From contig CAAGMZ010000021.1 of assembly GCA_900771195.1 (NCBI GenBank), forward strand, positions 1 to 51,855: 51,855 nucleotides of DNA. The letters run 5' to 3'. The number at the start of each line of letters is the position of its first letter. The stretch's first letter is position 1. Below the pieces are notes generated by a model that did no database searches, had not been told where the DNA came from, and was given only the letters and a program-made list of their open reading frames with translations. Shown here piece after piece: positions 6,372 through 15,430 of the stretch. Source of the stretch: Lachnospiraceae bacterium. Lineage in GTDB: Bacteria; Bacillota; Clostridia; Lachnospirales; Lachnospiraceae. Both the position numbers and the translations under genes were made by a program.

Positions 6372-7103
6372 GTGTTAAAACTCAAAAAAAATATTGGGTT
6401 GATTATTGCCGTTTTAATCAGTCTTATTATATTTGAAGCCGGATGGATTGGATTCGATGCTGCAGATCAAAGAGATGTTGCATCATCTTTTATATGGCTT
6501 TTATCTAACGGAACATATGGATTTAACGGTGTATTTTTTGCAATACTGGCTGCATTACCTCTGAGTACAAGCTATGTACGCGAATATAAATCAGGTTATC
6601 TCAGTATTGTATTTACAAAACAGACAAAAAAGAAATATATATTGGGAAAACTTGTACACAACGGGTTATATGGAGGGATTGCACTTGCAGTCCCTGCCAT
6701 AATAATTAATATTGAACTCCTGCTTCATTACGGACCTGATGCACATATAGACAAAGAAACTACAGTTATTATGTTTCTGAAGGATTGGGCTGTAGGACGG
6801 GAATTAGTTTATGTATTGCTGCTTATAGGAATAATTTTTTCATGTGGCGTAATTTTCTCAACATTAGCGCTTGGCATATCTGCATGGGTAAAAAATAGCT
6901 TTCTGACATTGATTATTCCATTCGGACTTTGCATATTAACGGCAATGTTTCCACCGAGAAAACTGAATCTGCTGTTGCTCTATTCACCTAATGTATATGG
7001 ACATATGTCAATACCTTTGACCTGCGTTATGGGTATACTCCTTTTTGTGGCCGGAATAGTAATGTTTGTGACAGGGGTACATTATAATGAAAAAAATAAA
7101 TAG
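6372..7103 (+). CDS. ABC-2-type membrane permease
   Basis: This is a 243-residue integral membrane protein with about six hydrophobic segments (~9-28, 52-72, 92-112, 140-165, 170-195, 215-238). The short cytoplasmic start, MLKLKKN, and the RKREYKSG-like charged stretch after the second segment (SYVREYKSGYLSIVF) are typical of ABC-2 permeases with small ATPase partners. The start is GTG at 6372 with an AGGAGG box 9 bp upstream. Its 3' end overlaps the next membrane-protein gene by 17 bp, and the ATPase is encoded two genes downstream, so the three form one transporter. The substrate is unknown; the secreted protein encoded upstream, or immunity against it, is the obvious guess. Confidence 0.75.
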   Translation: MLKLKKNIGLIIAVLISLIIFEAGWIGFDAADQRDVASSFIWLLSNGTYGFNGVFFAILAALPLSTSYVREYKSGYLSIVFTKQTKKKYILGKLVHNGLYGGIALAVPAIIINIELLLHYGPDAHIDKETTVIMFLKDWAVGRELVYVLLLIGIIFSCGVIFSTLALGISAWVKNSFLTLIIPFGLCILTAMFPPRKLNLLLLYSPNVYGHMSIPLTCVMGILLFVAGIVMFVTGVHYNEKNK

Positions 7104-8556
7104 GATTACGCAGCCGGTAATTTTCAGAAAAATAAAATTATATCATATTATTCTGACTGTACTGTTGAATCTGTGTGCATTTTTTTATTATTTATGGGAC
7201 TATGGTGAGTATGAGCAGATTGGGATTGCAAAAAATTTTTTCCTATATTCCATAGGCGACAGGTTTATGCTTTTCATAATCAGCGGGGGTATTCTTGTTA
7301 TTATTTTTTCAACAGTAATAAAAGAACTTATAAATAACTCTTATATAAGACTCAGGATACAGTCACATAGCAGCCTGTGTATGGTTGCCGGTGTGGCAGT
7401 TTTAATAATTAGTTTTGTTATGGTTACGATGCAGTTTATAATGGTATTGTTAATCACACTGATTATGGGCATGAAGGATTCAATATCCTGCGAACCGAAA
7501 ATTACAATGGGGCTGTATTTTAATACGCTGTTATTTTACATAACGACGGGGATGATGGTATCCTTTTTTAATTTTTATATAACGAAAAAAGAAATTGCCA
7601 ATCTTATTCCTGTATGCATTCTGGTATTGAACGCGATTTCGGCGAACAGTTCCGGATTTATGGATAATTTTTTTTCAAAACTGCTTTTTGTCGGACATAT
7701 ATATGCATTTTCAATATCCGTTGATATTATGTTCTGGTTAATGTGTATAATTGTTTTCTTTTTACCATGCATGCTCAAACCTTTTTTAGGCAAAAAACAT
7801 AAATACGGAATAAGAAATACCAAAAGAACAGTTACATTGATGATAATTGCCGTTACGGTATTTGTTACATACAGTTTAATCAGTTCAACTTATCTTGATA
7901 TAGACAGATATAATTTAAAAAATAATATAATACAGAATTTTATCGGTTTTACGGGTATAGACCAATATATATTCATGTACCTGTTTTACCAGCTGCCCAT
8001 ATGGATTTTCATATATAATTACATTACCAGATATATGGGTGTATATGGAATACAGTATGCCATGAAACTTGGAAGCATTAACAAATTATTGATTAATCTG
8101 GGGCTGAAAAGTCTGATGTATATAATTATATATTATACCACAGGTATTGTCTGCATGACATTAATGGACAGATTTCTATTGGGAAAAGATATACCGGCTG
8201 AGTATATTATTTCAGGTTCTTTATCTTCAGTAATACTTTTGACAGTGAATATTATATTGCAGACATTTGTTATATTGCAGACATCTTTTGTTATCCGGCT
8301 AAAAGAACACAGTGGGAAACACCTTGGCTTTGTAGTGATTACATTATTACATATTATTTTGTCGATTGCAGCTGTGTCAAACCAGATATCTCCTGCGTGG
8401 ATTCCCCTTACGCAGGGAATATACTATTCAATACACAGAAATATGGTATTTGCTGTGTTTTATCAATTGGCGTTAGTAATAATTGAGGGAATTTTAATTC
8501 AGAGAATTGCCGTTAATGAGCAGAATGAAATAATTATCGAAAGAAAAGGAGCATAA
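7087..8556 (+). CDS. Large polytopic membrane protein, probable ABC transporter subunit
   Basis: This 489-residue protein has about twelve hydrophobic segments spread evenly along its length and short, often basic connecting loops. No soluble domain is evident. It is translated from an ATG inside the end of the preceding permease gene (17-bp overlap) and is followed 3 bp later by the ATPase gene, so it is almost certainly part of the same complex. The arrangement of a small secreted protein, one or two large membrane proteins and one ATPase resembles bacteriocin immunity or peptide export cassettes, but I do not recognise a specific family. Codon usage is AT-richer than in the mannan genes to the right. 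Confidence 0.7.
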   Translation: MKKINRITQPVIFRKIKLYHIILTVLLNLCAFFYYLWDYGEYEQIGIAKNFFLYSIGDRFMLFIISGGILVIIFSTVIKELINNSYIRLRIQSHSSLCMVAGVAVLIISFVMVTMQFIMVLLITLIMGMKDSISCEPKITMGLYFNTLLFYITTGMMVSFFNFYITKKEIANLIPVCILVLNAISANSSGFMDNFFSKLLFVGHIYAFSISVDIMFWLMCIIVFFLPCMLKPFLGKKHKYGIRNTKRTVTLMIIAVTVFVTYSLISSTYLDIDRYNLKNNIIQNFIGFTGIDQYIFMYLFYQLPIWIFIYNYITRYMGVYGIQYAMKLGSINKLLINLGLKSLMYIIIYYTTGIVCMTLMDRFLLGKDIPAEYIISGSLSSVILLTVNIILQTFVILQTSFVIRLKEHSGKHLGFVVITLLHIILSIAAVSNQISPAWIPLTQGIYYSIHRNMVFAVFYQLALVIIEGILIQRIAVNEQNEIIIERKGA

Positions 8557-8559
8557 GTT

Positions 8560-9195
8560 ATGTATACGGTAGAAGCAAAAAATATTTGTAAAGAATATAA
8601 AGGTGAAACAGTTTTAAAGAATGTAAATTTCACATTGGAGCCGGGGCAAATAACGGGAATTACCGGAAAAAACGGAACGGGTAAAAGCATTTTTCTTAAA
8701 ATGGTGGCAGGACTCATTATTCCCGATTCCGGAGATATTCTGATTAATGGTGTTAAGCTTAAGAAAGGACAATATCCACAGGATATAGGAGTGCTGTTGG
8801 ATTGCACCGGATTTCTGCCTGAATATTCTGCCATGGAAAACCTGCTGTCCATTGCTTCAATACGAAAAATTGCCGGAAAATATGAAATCGAAGAAATAAT
8901 CGAAAGAGTGGGGCTTGACCCAAAATCCGGAAAAGCCTATAAAAAATTTTCTCTTGGCATGAAGCAAAAACTCGCAATTGCACAGGCTTTTATGGAAAAA
9001 CCCCAAATTTTACTTTTAGATGAGCCTATGAACTCCCTTGATGAAGAATCAGTGCAGGATATAAGGGCGCTTATTCTGGGTTATGTTAAAGAAAACCAGG
9101 CAAGTGCGATAATTACAAGCCATTATAGTGAGGACATAAAAGCATTGTGCTCGAAAGTATATGAAATAAAAAACAAAACCTTTAATTGTTTGTGA
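8560..9195 (+). CDS. ABC transporter ATP-binding protein
   Basis: This 211-residue cytoplasmic ATPase energises the transporter formed with the two upstream membrane proteins. Walker A is GITGKNGTGKSIFLKMVAGL (residues ~35-54), the signature is KFSLGMKQKLAIAQA (~129-143), Walker B with catalytic glutamate is ILLLDEPMNSLDEE (~151-164), and the switch histidine is in ITSHYSED. The length is at the short end for the family, typical of ABC-2 export partners, and there is no C-terminal extension. An AAAGGAG box precedes the ATG. A strong hairpin terminator follows at 9243-9302, shared with the convergent exporter operon. Confidence 0.9.
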   Translation: MYTVEAKNICKEYKGETVLKNVNFTLEPGQITGITGKNGTGKSIFLKMVAGLIIPDSGDILINGVKLKKGQYPQDIGVLLDCTGFLPEYSAMENLLSIASIRKIAGKYEIEEIIERVGLDPKSGKAYKKFSLGMKQKLAIAQAFMEKPQILLLDEPMNSLDEESVQDIRALILGYVKENQASAIITSHYSEDIKALCSKVYEIKNKTFNCL

Positions 9196-9242
9196 TGACA
9201 ATCCGGCAGAAAATATAAATTTCGGCCCCACCACACTATAAA

Positions 9243-9302
9243 GCCGCAATATCTTTATTTTCGGCCGCTTGGGACCCGGACTGAAAATAAAGATATTGCG
9301 GC
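9243..9302. terminator. Convergent terminator with 20-bp perfect stem
   Basis: GCCGCAATATCTTTATTTTC at 9243-9262 pairs perfectly with 9283-9302 around a 20-nt GC-rich loop. On the plus strand it is followed by ATTTTTT, giving a classical intrinsic terminator for the ATPase operon. On the minus strand it lies directly after the stop codon of the exporter gene and ends in GGCTTTATA, so it probably ends both transcripts. Confidence 0.88.
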
Positions 9303-9307
9303 ATTTT

Positions 9308-11053
9308 TTATACAAACTGGCTGTTATACAGCTTGCTGTAAAAGCCTCCTTTTGCCAGCAGTTCTTCGTGATTTCCCTGTTCGATCACATTGCCGTCCTT
9401 CATCACAAGAATTATGTCGGCTGACTGTATGGTCGACAGCCTGTGGGCTACGATAAAGCTTGTCCTGCCCTTCATCATGGTGGCAAAGGCTTCCTGAATC
9501 TTCATCTCGGTTCTGGTATCGATTGAGGATGTTGCCTCGTCCAGTATGAGCATCGGAGGCAGGCACAGCATGACTCTTGCTATGCAGAGGAGCTGCTTCT
9601 GTCCCTGGGAGAGACTTCCGCCGTCCTCACCGATGACCGTATCATATCCGTTGGGAAGTCTTCTTATAAAGCTGTCAGCATGTGCTGCCTTTGCTGCTGC
9701 CACTATTTCCTCATCTGTTGCGTCAGGCTTTCCCGTGGTGATATTTTCCTTGATAGTGCCTGATTTAAGCCATGTCTCCTGAAGCACCATACCATAGTTG
9801 GATCTTAAGCTGTTTCTTGTCACATTTCTTATATCCTTGCCTTCAACGCTTATTGAACCGCTGTCCACATCATAGAAACGCATCAGAAGGTTTATGAGTG
9901 TTGTTTTGCCGCAGCCTGTGGGTCCTACTATCGCCACCCTCTGACCGGGTTTTACATCAAGATTAAAATTCTTAATAAGCTCTTTTTCCTTCGTGTATGA
10001 GAAATCCACATTCTTAAGCTCTATGTGTCCCTGCCCTTCGCTTACCGTAAGCGTATCAGGTGCATCGGGGCTTAACGGCTCTTCCTCAATGAGGTCAAGC
10101 ACTCTGTCCGCACATGCAAGCGCATTCTGAAGCTCCGTTACCACGCCCGATATCTCGTTGAATGGCTTTGTGTACTGGGTTGCGTAGCTTAAGAATGCCG
10201 AAAGCTTTCCGACAGTAAAAAGTATCGGGTCTCTCACCACATTTATGGCTCCCGTCAGTGCTACAAGTGCGTAAACCACATTGTTGACAAATCGTGTGGA
10301 AGGGTTGGTGATTGATGAGAAAAATATCGCTTTCAGCGAGTATTTCTGAAGTCTCCCGTTAATCTCATCGAATTTTTCCAGAGCTTCATCCTCATGGCTG
10401 TACGCCTGAACAACCTTTTGGTTTCCTATCATTTCATCGATAAAACCGGTCTGTTCTCCGCGTGTCTCGGACTGTTTTTTGAACATCATATAAGTTTTCT
10501 TCGCCACAAACGCAGCCACGAAGAACGACAAAGGTGTTACCAGAACTACTACAAGCGCAATTTTCCAGCTTATGGCTATCATGAATCCCAGCGTTCCCAG
10601 AATTGTCATGACTCCCGTAAAAAACTGCGTGAAGCCCATTAAGAGTCCGTCGGCGAACTGGTCGACATCTGCGATAACCTTGCTTACCACTTCTCCCGTG
10701 GGATGCGAATCAATGTATTTTACCGGAAGATGCTGTATTTTATCAAAAGCATCCCGTCTTATATCGTGGACTATTGAATACGTTATCTTGTTATTGCAGG
10801 TGTTCATTATCCACTGGAAAAGTGCCACAACCCCCACCGTTACAAGTATCACGGTAATTATCTTCATAATTGCGGCAAAATCCACGTTGCCCTCGCCTAT
10901 TATCTTATCAATTGCATTTCCCTGCTTAATTGGGATGTAAAGCTGTCCGGCAACTGTCACAAGTGCCATTATAAGTGATACTGCCAGAAGTATTTTATAT
11001 TTTCCGAGATATCTGAGGACACGCTTAATCGTCGATTTTTTCTTTTTTGCCAT
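9308..11053 (-). CDS. ABC exporter half-transporter (catalytic partner)
   Basis: A 581-residue type I (LmrA/BmrCD-like) multidrug or lipid exporter half. Residues 1-~310 form the six-helix membrane domain and ~345-581 the nucleotide-binding domain. Walker A is GPTGCGKTTLINLL, Walker B has the canonical catalytic glutamate (LILDEATSSID), and the H-loop is FIVAHRLS. The signature is LSQGQ instead of LSGGQ. It overlaps the stop of the partner gene upstream (ATGA), so the two form a heterodimer. Combining this Walker B with the partner's LSGGQ gives one consensus ATPase site, while the other site is degenerate. Substrate unknown. Confidence 0.9.
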   Translation of the reverse strand: MAKKKKSTIKRVLRYLGKYKILLAVSLIMALVTVAGQLYIPIKQGNAIDKIIGEGNVDFAAIMKIITVILVTVGVVALFQWIMNTCNNKITYSIVHDIRRDAFDKIQHLPVKYIDSHPTGEVVSKVIADVDQFADGLLMGFTQFFTGVMTILGTLGFMIAISWKIALVVVLVTPLSFFVAAFVAKKTYMMFKKQSETRGEQTGFIDEMIGNQKVVQAYSHEDEALEKFDEINGRLQKYSLKAIFFSSITNPSTRFVNNVVYALVALTGAINVVRDPILFTVGKLSAFLSYATQYTKPFNEISGVVTELQNALACADRVLDLIEEEPLSPDAPDTLTVSEGQGHIELKNVDFSYTKEKELIKNFNLDVKPGQRVAIVGPTGCGKTTLINLLMRFYDVDSGSISVEGKDIRNVTRNSLRSNYGMVLQETWLKSGTIKENITTGKPDATDEEIVAAAKAAHADSFIRRLPNGYDTVIGEDGGSLSQGQKQLLCIARVMLCLPPMLILDEATSSIDTRTEMKIQEAFATMMKGRTSFIVAHRLSTIQSADIILVMKDGNVIEQGNHEELLAKGGFYSKLYNSQFV

Positions 11054-12816
11054 CAGTCTGCACCCCCTTTGGAAGCCTTGGCAGAAGCCTGTGCATTGCT
11101 GTCAGTTCCGTAAATTTCACGATATATCTCACAGCTTTCGAGAAGCTCGTCATTAGTGCCGATTCCAACAATCTTACCGTCATCCATCACAATTATTCTG
11201 TCGGCATTACGGAGAGATGCCGTTCTCTGGGACACTATAAATGTGGTCATGGTGCCGCCGGATTTTGCCGCAAGCTCCTTAATTGACGCACGGAGCTTTG
11301 CGTCCGTGGCATAGTCGAGTGCCGATGAACTGTCATCAAGGATAAGTATCTCAGGCTTCTTCACAAGCGCCCTGGCTACCGTAAGTCTCTGGCGCTGCCC
11401 GCCGGAGAGATTGCGCCCGCCCTGGGCTATCATATAGTCGAGCCTTCCGTCCTTTTCATTTACAAATTCTGCTGCCTGCGCTGCATTTACTGCTTCCATT
11501 ATCTCTTCGTCAGTGGCATCATCGTCGCCCCACCGCATGTTATCTCTTATGGTGCCGTTAAAAAGAACAGCCTTCTGCATTACGATTCCAACCTTGTTCC
11601 TGATATCTTCCTTTGTGTAATTTCGGACGTCAACACCGTCCACACGGACACAGCCCTTTGTCGCATCGTAAAATCTCGGTATCATGCTCACAAGCGAGCT
11701 CTTACCTGAGCCTGTGCCTCCGATTATTCCTATTGTCTCACCTTTTCTGACTTTAAAATCTATATTGCTTAACGCTTCGGCACCGCCGTTTTTGTAGGTG
11801 AGTGCCACATTGTCAAATTCAACCGCATAGGGACTGTCCGTCTCTTCTGCCGATTTTTCCGGAAAATCCATTCCCGACTCAATCTCGAAAATTTCCTGAA
11901 TTCTGTTGGCTGACGCCATGGCCTTGGTAACCTGAATGATGAGGTTGGCGAGCTTAATAAGCTCCACAAGTATCTGGGACATGTAGTTCACCAGCGCAAC
12001 CACCTGGCCCTGTGTGATGGCACCGATATTAACGCGCACCGCGCCGCTGTATATGAGTATCACCATGGCAATATTAATCACCGCAAAGGTAACCGGATTC
12101 ATCAGTGCTGATATGCGTCCGGCAAAGAGCTGTACCTTTCGCAGCGCCCCATTGCCTTCGTTAAAATTGTCAATTTCATCCTTTTCCCTGTCAAAAGCCC
12201 TGATTACCCTTGTTCCGTTAAGGTTCTCGCGTGTTATTTTGAGAATGTTGTCAAGTCTTGACTGAACCTTCTTATAGAGCGGTATTGTGGCAAGCATTAT
12301 GCCAAAAATTATGACCATAAGAAGAGGTATTGCCACACAGAAAATAAGCGCGCACCTTACATCCACGGTAAACGCCATAATCATGGCACCGAATACAATA
12401 AACGGAGAGCGGAGAAAAAGTCTGATGACCATATTTACACAGCCCTGCACTGAATTGACATCACTGGTCATACGATTGATGAGCTGTGACGTTCCAACCT
12501 GGTCTATCTCCGAAAAAGACAGACTCTGTATGTGGTCAAAGAGCGAATGTCGGAGCTCAGTGGCAAATCCCGTCGCTGCCTTTGCCGCAAAATACTGTGC
12601 CGTTATGGAGCACCCAAGCCCCACAAGCCCCAGTCCAATCAAAATAAGGGCCCTTGTCGTAATGTATCCCATGTCGTTGTTCGCAATTCCGACATCAATA
12701 ATTGATGCAACGACAAGGGGCACTATCAGCTCAAATGAAGCCTCCAGTAATTTGAACAAGGGTCCCAGTATAGTTTCTTTTTTGTAATTTTTAAGGTAAA
12801 TAAGTAATTTCTTCAC
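11053..12816 (-). CDS. ABC exporter half-transporter (degenerate-site partner)
   Basis: This is a 587-residue exporter half from the GTG at 12816 (product MKKLLIYLKNYKKETI), chosen because AGGA stands at a good distance and homologues usually start this way. A TTG at 12843 would add nine residues. The membrane domain is ~1-305 and the nucleotide-binding domain ~340-570: Walker A GGTGSGKSSLVSM, signature LSGGQRQRLTVARALV, Walker B LILDDSSSALD. The catalytic Glu is replaced by Asp, the mark of the degenerate half in heterodimeric exporters such as TM287/288 or BmrCD. The H-loop position carries Gln (FIVSQRTAS) instead of His. It is encoded directly after the cytidylate-kinase-like gene and overlaps the catalytic half downstream. 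Confidence 0.88.
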   Translation of the reverse strand: MKKLLIYLKNYKKETILGPLFKLLEASFELIVPLVVASIIDVGIANNDMGYITTRALILIGLGLVGLGCSITAQYFAAKAATGFATELRHSLFDHIQSLSFSEIDQVGTSQLINRMTSDVNSVQGCVNMVIRLFLRSPFIVFGAMIMAFTVDVRCALIFCVAIPLLMVIIFGIMLATIPLYKKVQSRLDNILKITRENLNGTRVIRAFDREKDEIDNFNEGNGALRKVQLFAGRISALMNPVTFAVINIAMVILIYSGAVRVNIGAITQGQVVALVNYMSQILVELIKLANLIIQVTKAMASANRIQEIFEIESGMDFPEKSAEETDSPYAVEFDNVALTYKNGGAEALSNIDFKVRKGETIGIIGGTGSGKSSLVSMIPRFYDATKGCVRVDGVDVRNYTKEDIRNKVGIVMQKAVLFNGTIRDNMRWGDDDATDEEIMEAVNAAQAAEFVNEKDGRLDYMIAQGGRNLSGGQRQRLTVARALVKKPEILILDDSSSALDYATDAKLRASIKELAAKSGGTMTTFIVSQRTASLRNADRIIVMDDGKIVGIGTNDELLESCEIYREIYGTDSNAQASAKASKGGAD

Positions 12817-12829
12817 TTTTTTGTCCTGC

Positions 12830-13456
12830 CTAAACCGTACCAAATCTCACTTTGATGTAGTTCAATATTATATCAACGCACTGCTCGTATGTAAAGAGTC
12901 CGGTGTTAAGGCAGAGGTCATAATTGTACGGACTTTCCCACTTTCTTCCCGTATGGCGTTCGTAAAATCCGCGACGGTATTTATCAGTCTTGATTATATT
13001 CTGCTCAGCCTTCTTCTCATCTATTCCGTTTCTTTCGGCCTCGCGCTTAATCCTCTGCTCCATTGGCGCATAGATAAATATTGACACAAGCTTAGGGTTA
13101 TCCTTAAGCACAAAATCTCCCGCACGCCCGATGCATATGAAGGATTCCTGATTTGCCAGTTCCTTGAGAACCTTGGCCTGATAATTAAAGAGATTATCGT
13201 CGGATGTAAAATCATCACTGTCAGGACCTATCAGTTCCCCATTATAGACTTTTCTTGAAACCTTGAAAAGTGTGCTCTGCTTCATAGTCTCATCGGCTCT
13301 TGCAAAAAGCTCCTCGCTTATTCCGCTGTCATCCGAGGCAAGTCTCAAAAGCTTCCTGTCAATAACATCAATGCCTAATTTCTCCCCCAAAAGCCTGCTT
13401 ATGCTGGTGGCTCCGCTGCCGCATGTCCTTGTGATTGCAATTACCAGATTATCCAT
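12830..13456 (-). CDS. Cytidylate kinase-like protein
   Basis: This 208-residue P-loop protein belongs to the cytidylate-kinase-like family (Pfam PF13189) common in Clostridia. The start MDNLVIAITRTCGSGATSIS places a G-S-G-A-T-S loop at residues ~13-18 in the position of the phosphate-binding loop, without the usual lysine, as is normal in this family. It also has the RAGDFVLKD and AEQRIKREAERNGIDE-like lid regions. The true substrate is not established. ATG 13456 was chosen over an upstream GTG because an AGGAGG box lies 8 bp before it. Its 3' end runs up to the exporter gene, suggesting co-expression. No mechanistic link to the exporter or to mannan use is evident. Confidence 0.8.
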   Translation of the reverse strand: MDNLVIAITRTCGSGATSISRLLGEKLGIDVIDRKLLRLASDDSGISEELFARADETMKQSTLFKVSRKVYNGELIGPDSDDFTSDDNLFNYQAKVLKELANQESFICIGRAGDFVLKDNPKLVSIFIYAPMEQRIKREAERNGIDEKKAEQNIIKTDKYRRGFYERHTGRKWESPYNYDLCLNTGLFTYEQCVDIILNYIKVRFGTV

Positions 13457-13498
13457 GGCAAACACCTCCTGTTAACAGTATTTTAGCACAACGGACAC

Positions 13499-14287
13499 CT
13501 ACTTGGCAATCTGTTTTCCGGTATGGTCAATGGTGTAATTGTCAGTCATTATAAGCTCTGATACGGGCACAATTTCATATCCCTGCTCCTTCAGCCCCAC
13601 GATAACCCGCTCCAATGCATCCTTAGTGTATTTGGCACCGTTATGCATAAGAATTATGGCACCGTTATCGAGATTTTTGTTGTTAAGGACCTTATCAACT
13701 ATGCTGTCTGCGCCGTAGTCCTTCCAGTCAAGGCTGTCCACGGACCACTGTATAGGATAATATCCGCATTTTTCTACAGTTCTTATAAGATTATCGTTGT
13801 AATCTCCGTATGGAGGCCTGAAAAGGAACATGTCATACCCGGTAAGCTCCTTCACCTTCTCATGTGCTTTCATTATCTCCTCAGTGCACTGCGTCTCATT
13901 CAGTTTGCTCATCTGCTTGTGATTTTCGCTGTGATTGCCAAGATCATGGCCTGCTGCAAGAATTGCCTTCACGTCATCCGGATAGGATTCTATCCAGCCG
14001 CCTGTCATAAAAAAAGTAACATGCACATCGTATTTTGCCAGAATGTCAAGAATTATCTGTGTATCCTCGTTGCCCCACGCTGCGTCAAAGGAAAGCGCCA
14101 CCTTCTTTTCTCTGCTGTCAACACAGTAAATCGGTAGCTCCCGTCCTTTTGCGATGGAAGCTACCGACATTATACTGCTGCATGGTATATACACGGCACC
14201 GGCAATGAGAAGGATTGCCGCGGCGATACACACAAATGCCTTTTTATGCTCTCTGATAAATGTTAAAAGGTAATTTAATATTTTCAT
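13499..14287 (-). CDS. Polysaccharide deacetylase (PdaB-like)
   Basis: A 262-residue membrane-anchored carbohydrate esterase family 4 protein. Residues ~16-35 form an N-terminal signal anchor, so the catalytic domain faces outward. The NodB-type domain (~60-250) shows motif 1 as LSFDAAWGNEDT (the variant found in clostridial PdaB-type proteins, where the second Asp of the usual DD is Ala), motif 2 HDLGNHSENH with two zinc-binding histidines, motif 3 FRPPYGDYN, motif 4 IQWSVDSLDW and motif 5 AIILMHNG. It probably removes N-acetyl groups from peptidoglycan or, in this setting, possibly other glycans. It is the first gene after the esterase cluster, with a 60-bp gap on each side, so its link to mannan use is uncertain. 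Confidence 0.85.
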   Translation of the reverse strand: MKILNYLLTFIREHKKAFVCIAAAILLIAGAVYIPCSSIMSVASIAKGRELPIYCVDSREKKVALSFDAAWGNEDTQIILDILAKYDVHVTFFMTGGWIESYPDDVKAILAAGHDLGNHSENHKQMSKLNETQCTEEIMKAHEKVKELTGYDMFLFRPPYGDYNDNLIRTVEKCGYYPIQWSVDSLDWKDYGADSIVDKVLNNKNLDNGAIILMHNGAKYTKDALERVIVGLKEQGYEIVPVSELIMTDNYTIDHTGKQIAK

Positions 14288-14347
14288 AATATCACCGGAT
14301 AATTGATTATTACAATATATCTTGCGATGACATCTATTAGAACAAAG

Positions 14348-15412
14348 TTAATCCCAGTTCATGATTTTTTTAATCTCACTGACTACAAGGTCAGCAGTCT
14401 TTGCCTGCGTTACAGGGCTCGGGTGAAAATCTGCGCCTATACCGTCAGAAGCTTTGTCCTGCAGCGGAAGCATCAGATAATGAAACCTGTCACTACCCAT
14501 TGCTTTCACTGCCGCCTCTACATCAGGACAGAGACTCCGGTCCATCGTTCCGAGAACACACAGCACTTGTGATGATGGATTATGTTCTCCGATATATTTC
14601 AGAAAATCCGAATAAGCATCCCTGAAAGCTTCATGCCTGTCCTTCACATCACGGCAGTAGCTCGAATCGTTAGTCCCAAGATTCACGACAATTATGTCAG
14701 GAACAAATCTTTTGAAATCCCATTTTTCCCACTTATCCCTGTCATCACCATATAAAAGCTTTGAACATGAAGCATCTGTATACTGATAAAGCATAGGCAT
14801 AAGCCAGTCTGCAAGCGGTTCATTTGCACTCTCGTCAACCCAGTTTGAGATTACTCCGATTCCGCTCCATGCCACAAGCTGTGCCTGTGCCCCAAGCCTT
14901 CCGGCTGTTATAAGAGCATAAGCCTTTGCGGGATTTTCATCCTGTGTCCTGAACGAATCATTCTCATCCGAAGACTCCACACCAAATCCGCATGTAATGG
15001 AATCCCCCACAAATTCAATACGCCTTGCGGGAGGTTTGGGCGGTGCCAGCAGCTTATCCGTATCAATAATAAGCCTGCTTATTCCGCACTTTCCGAAAGC
15101 CTCCTCGGAATATTTCACGATTCTTATTGTAATCTCCTCTTCCGTGTCGGATTCCCACAGTGTATATACAGCCCTCCTGCTGTCCGGGCTGATAATTCTC
15201 AGTGGCTTCCTCCTGTCATCTGCATAAACTGCCACAAAACATTTGTGGTCCTCATCCCAGTCTGGAGAATCACTTATTATCTCTGCCTGCGCTTTCTTCC
15301 CTACAAAACGAAAGCATACACTGCTGCCGGAAAATGAAATGTACCTGACTCCGTCTGTATATAAGGTTCTTCCGGTTATCTGAGCTTTATCTTCTTCTGC
15401 CTTAAATTCCAT
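14348..15412 (-). CDS. CE2-like SGNH acetylesterase
   Basis: A 354-residue enzyme without signal peptide, so intracellular. Residues 1-~120 form a beta-sandwich (jelly-roll) domain and ~125-354 an SGNH hydrolase domain, the order that defines carbohydrate esterase family 2. The catalytic serine is in FVGDSITCGFG, Gly in AWSGIGV, Asn in VNLGTNDSS, and the C-terminal histidine in DFHPSPVTQAK. In Roseburia the CE2 enzyme removes 3-O and 4-O acetyl groups from imported mannooligosaccharides, and the same role is likely here. A second, shorter CE2-like enzyme lies at 17166-18206. It is followed by the deacetylase gene and preceded, 18 bp away, by the ThrH-type phosphatase gene. It has an AAAGGG ribosome binding site. 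Confidence 0.85.
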   Translation of the reverse strand: MEFKAEEDKAQITGRTLYTDGVRYISFSGSSVCFRFVGKKAQAEIISDSPDWDEDHKCFVAVYADDRRKPLRIISPDSRRAVYTLWESDTEEEITIRIVKYSEEAFGKCGISRLIIDTDKLLAPPKPPARRIEFVGDSITCGFGVESSDENDSFRTQDENPAKAYALITAGRLGAQAQLVAWSGIGVISNWVDESANEPLADWLMPMLYQYTDASCSKLLYGDDRDKWEKWDFKRFVPDIIVVNLGTNDSSYCRDVKDRHEAFRDAYSDFLKYIGEHNPSSQVLCVLGTMDRSLCPDVEAAVKAMGSDRFHYLMLPLQDKASDGIGADFHPSPVTQAKTADLVVSEIKKIMNWD

Positions 15413-15430
15413 TGTGCCCTTTCTTTTGCC

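Noticed and set aside
9243..9302. Long perfect stem considered as a structured regulatory RNA
   Set aside because: It lies exactly between two convergent genes and is followed by a T-tract, so an intrinsic bidirectional terminator explains it.
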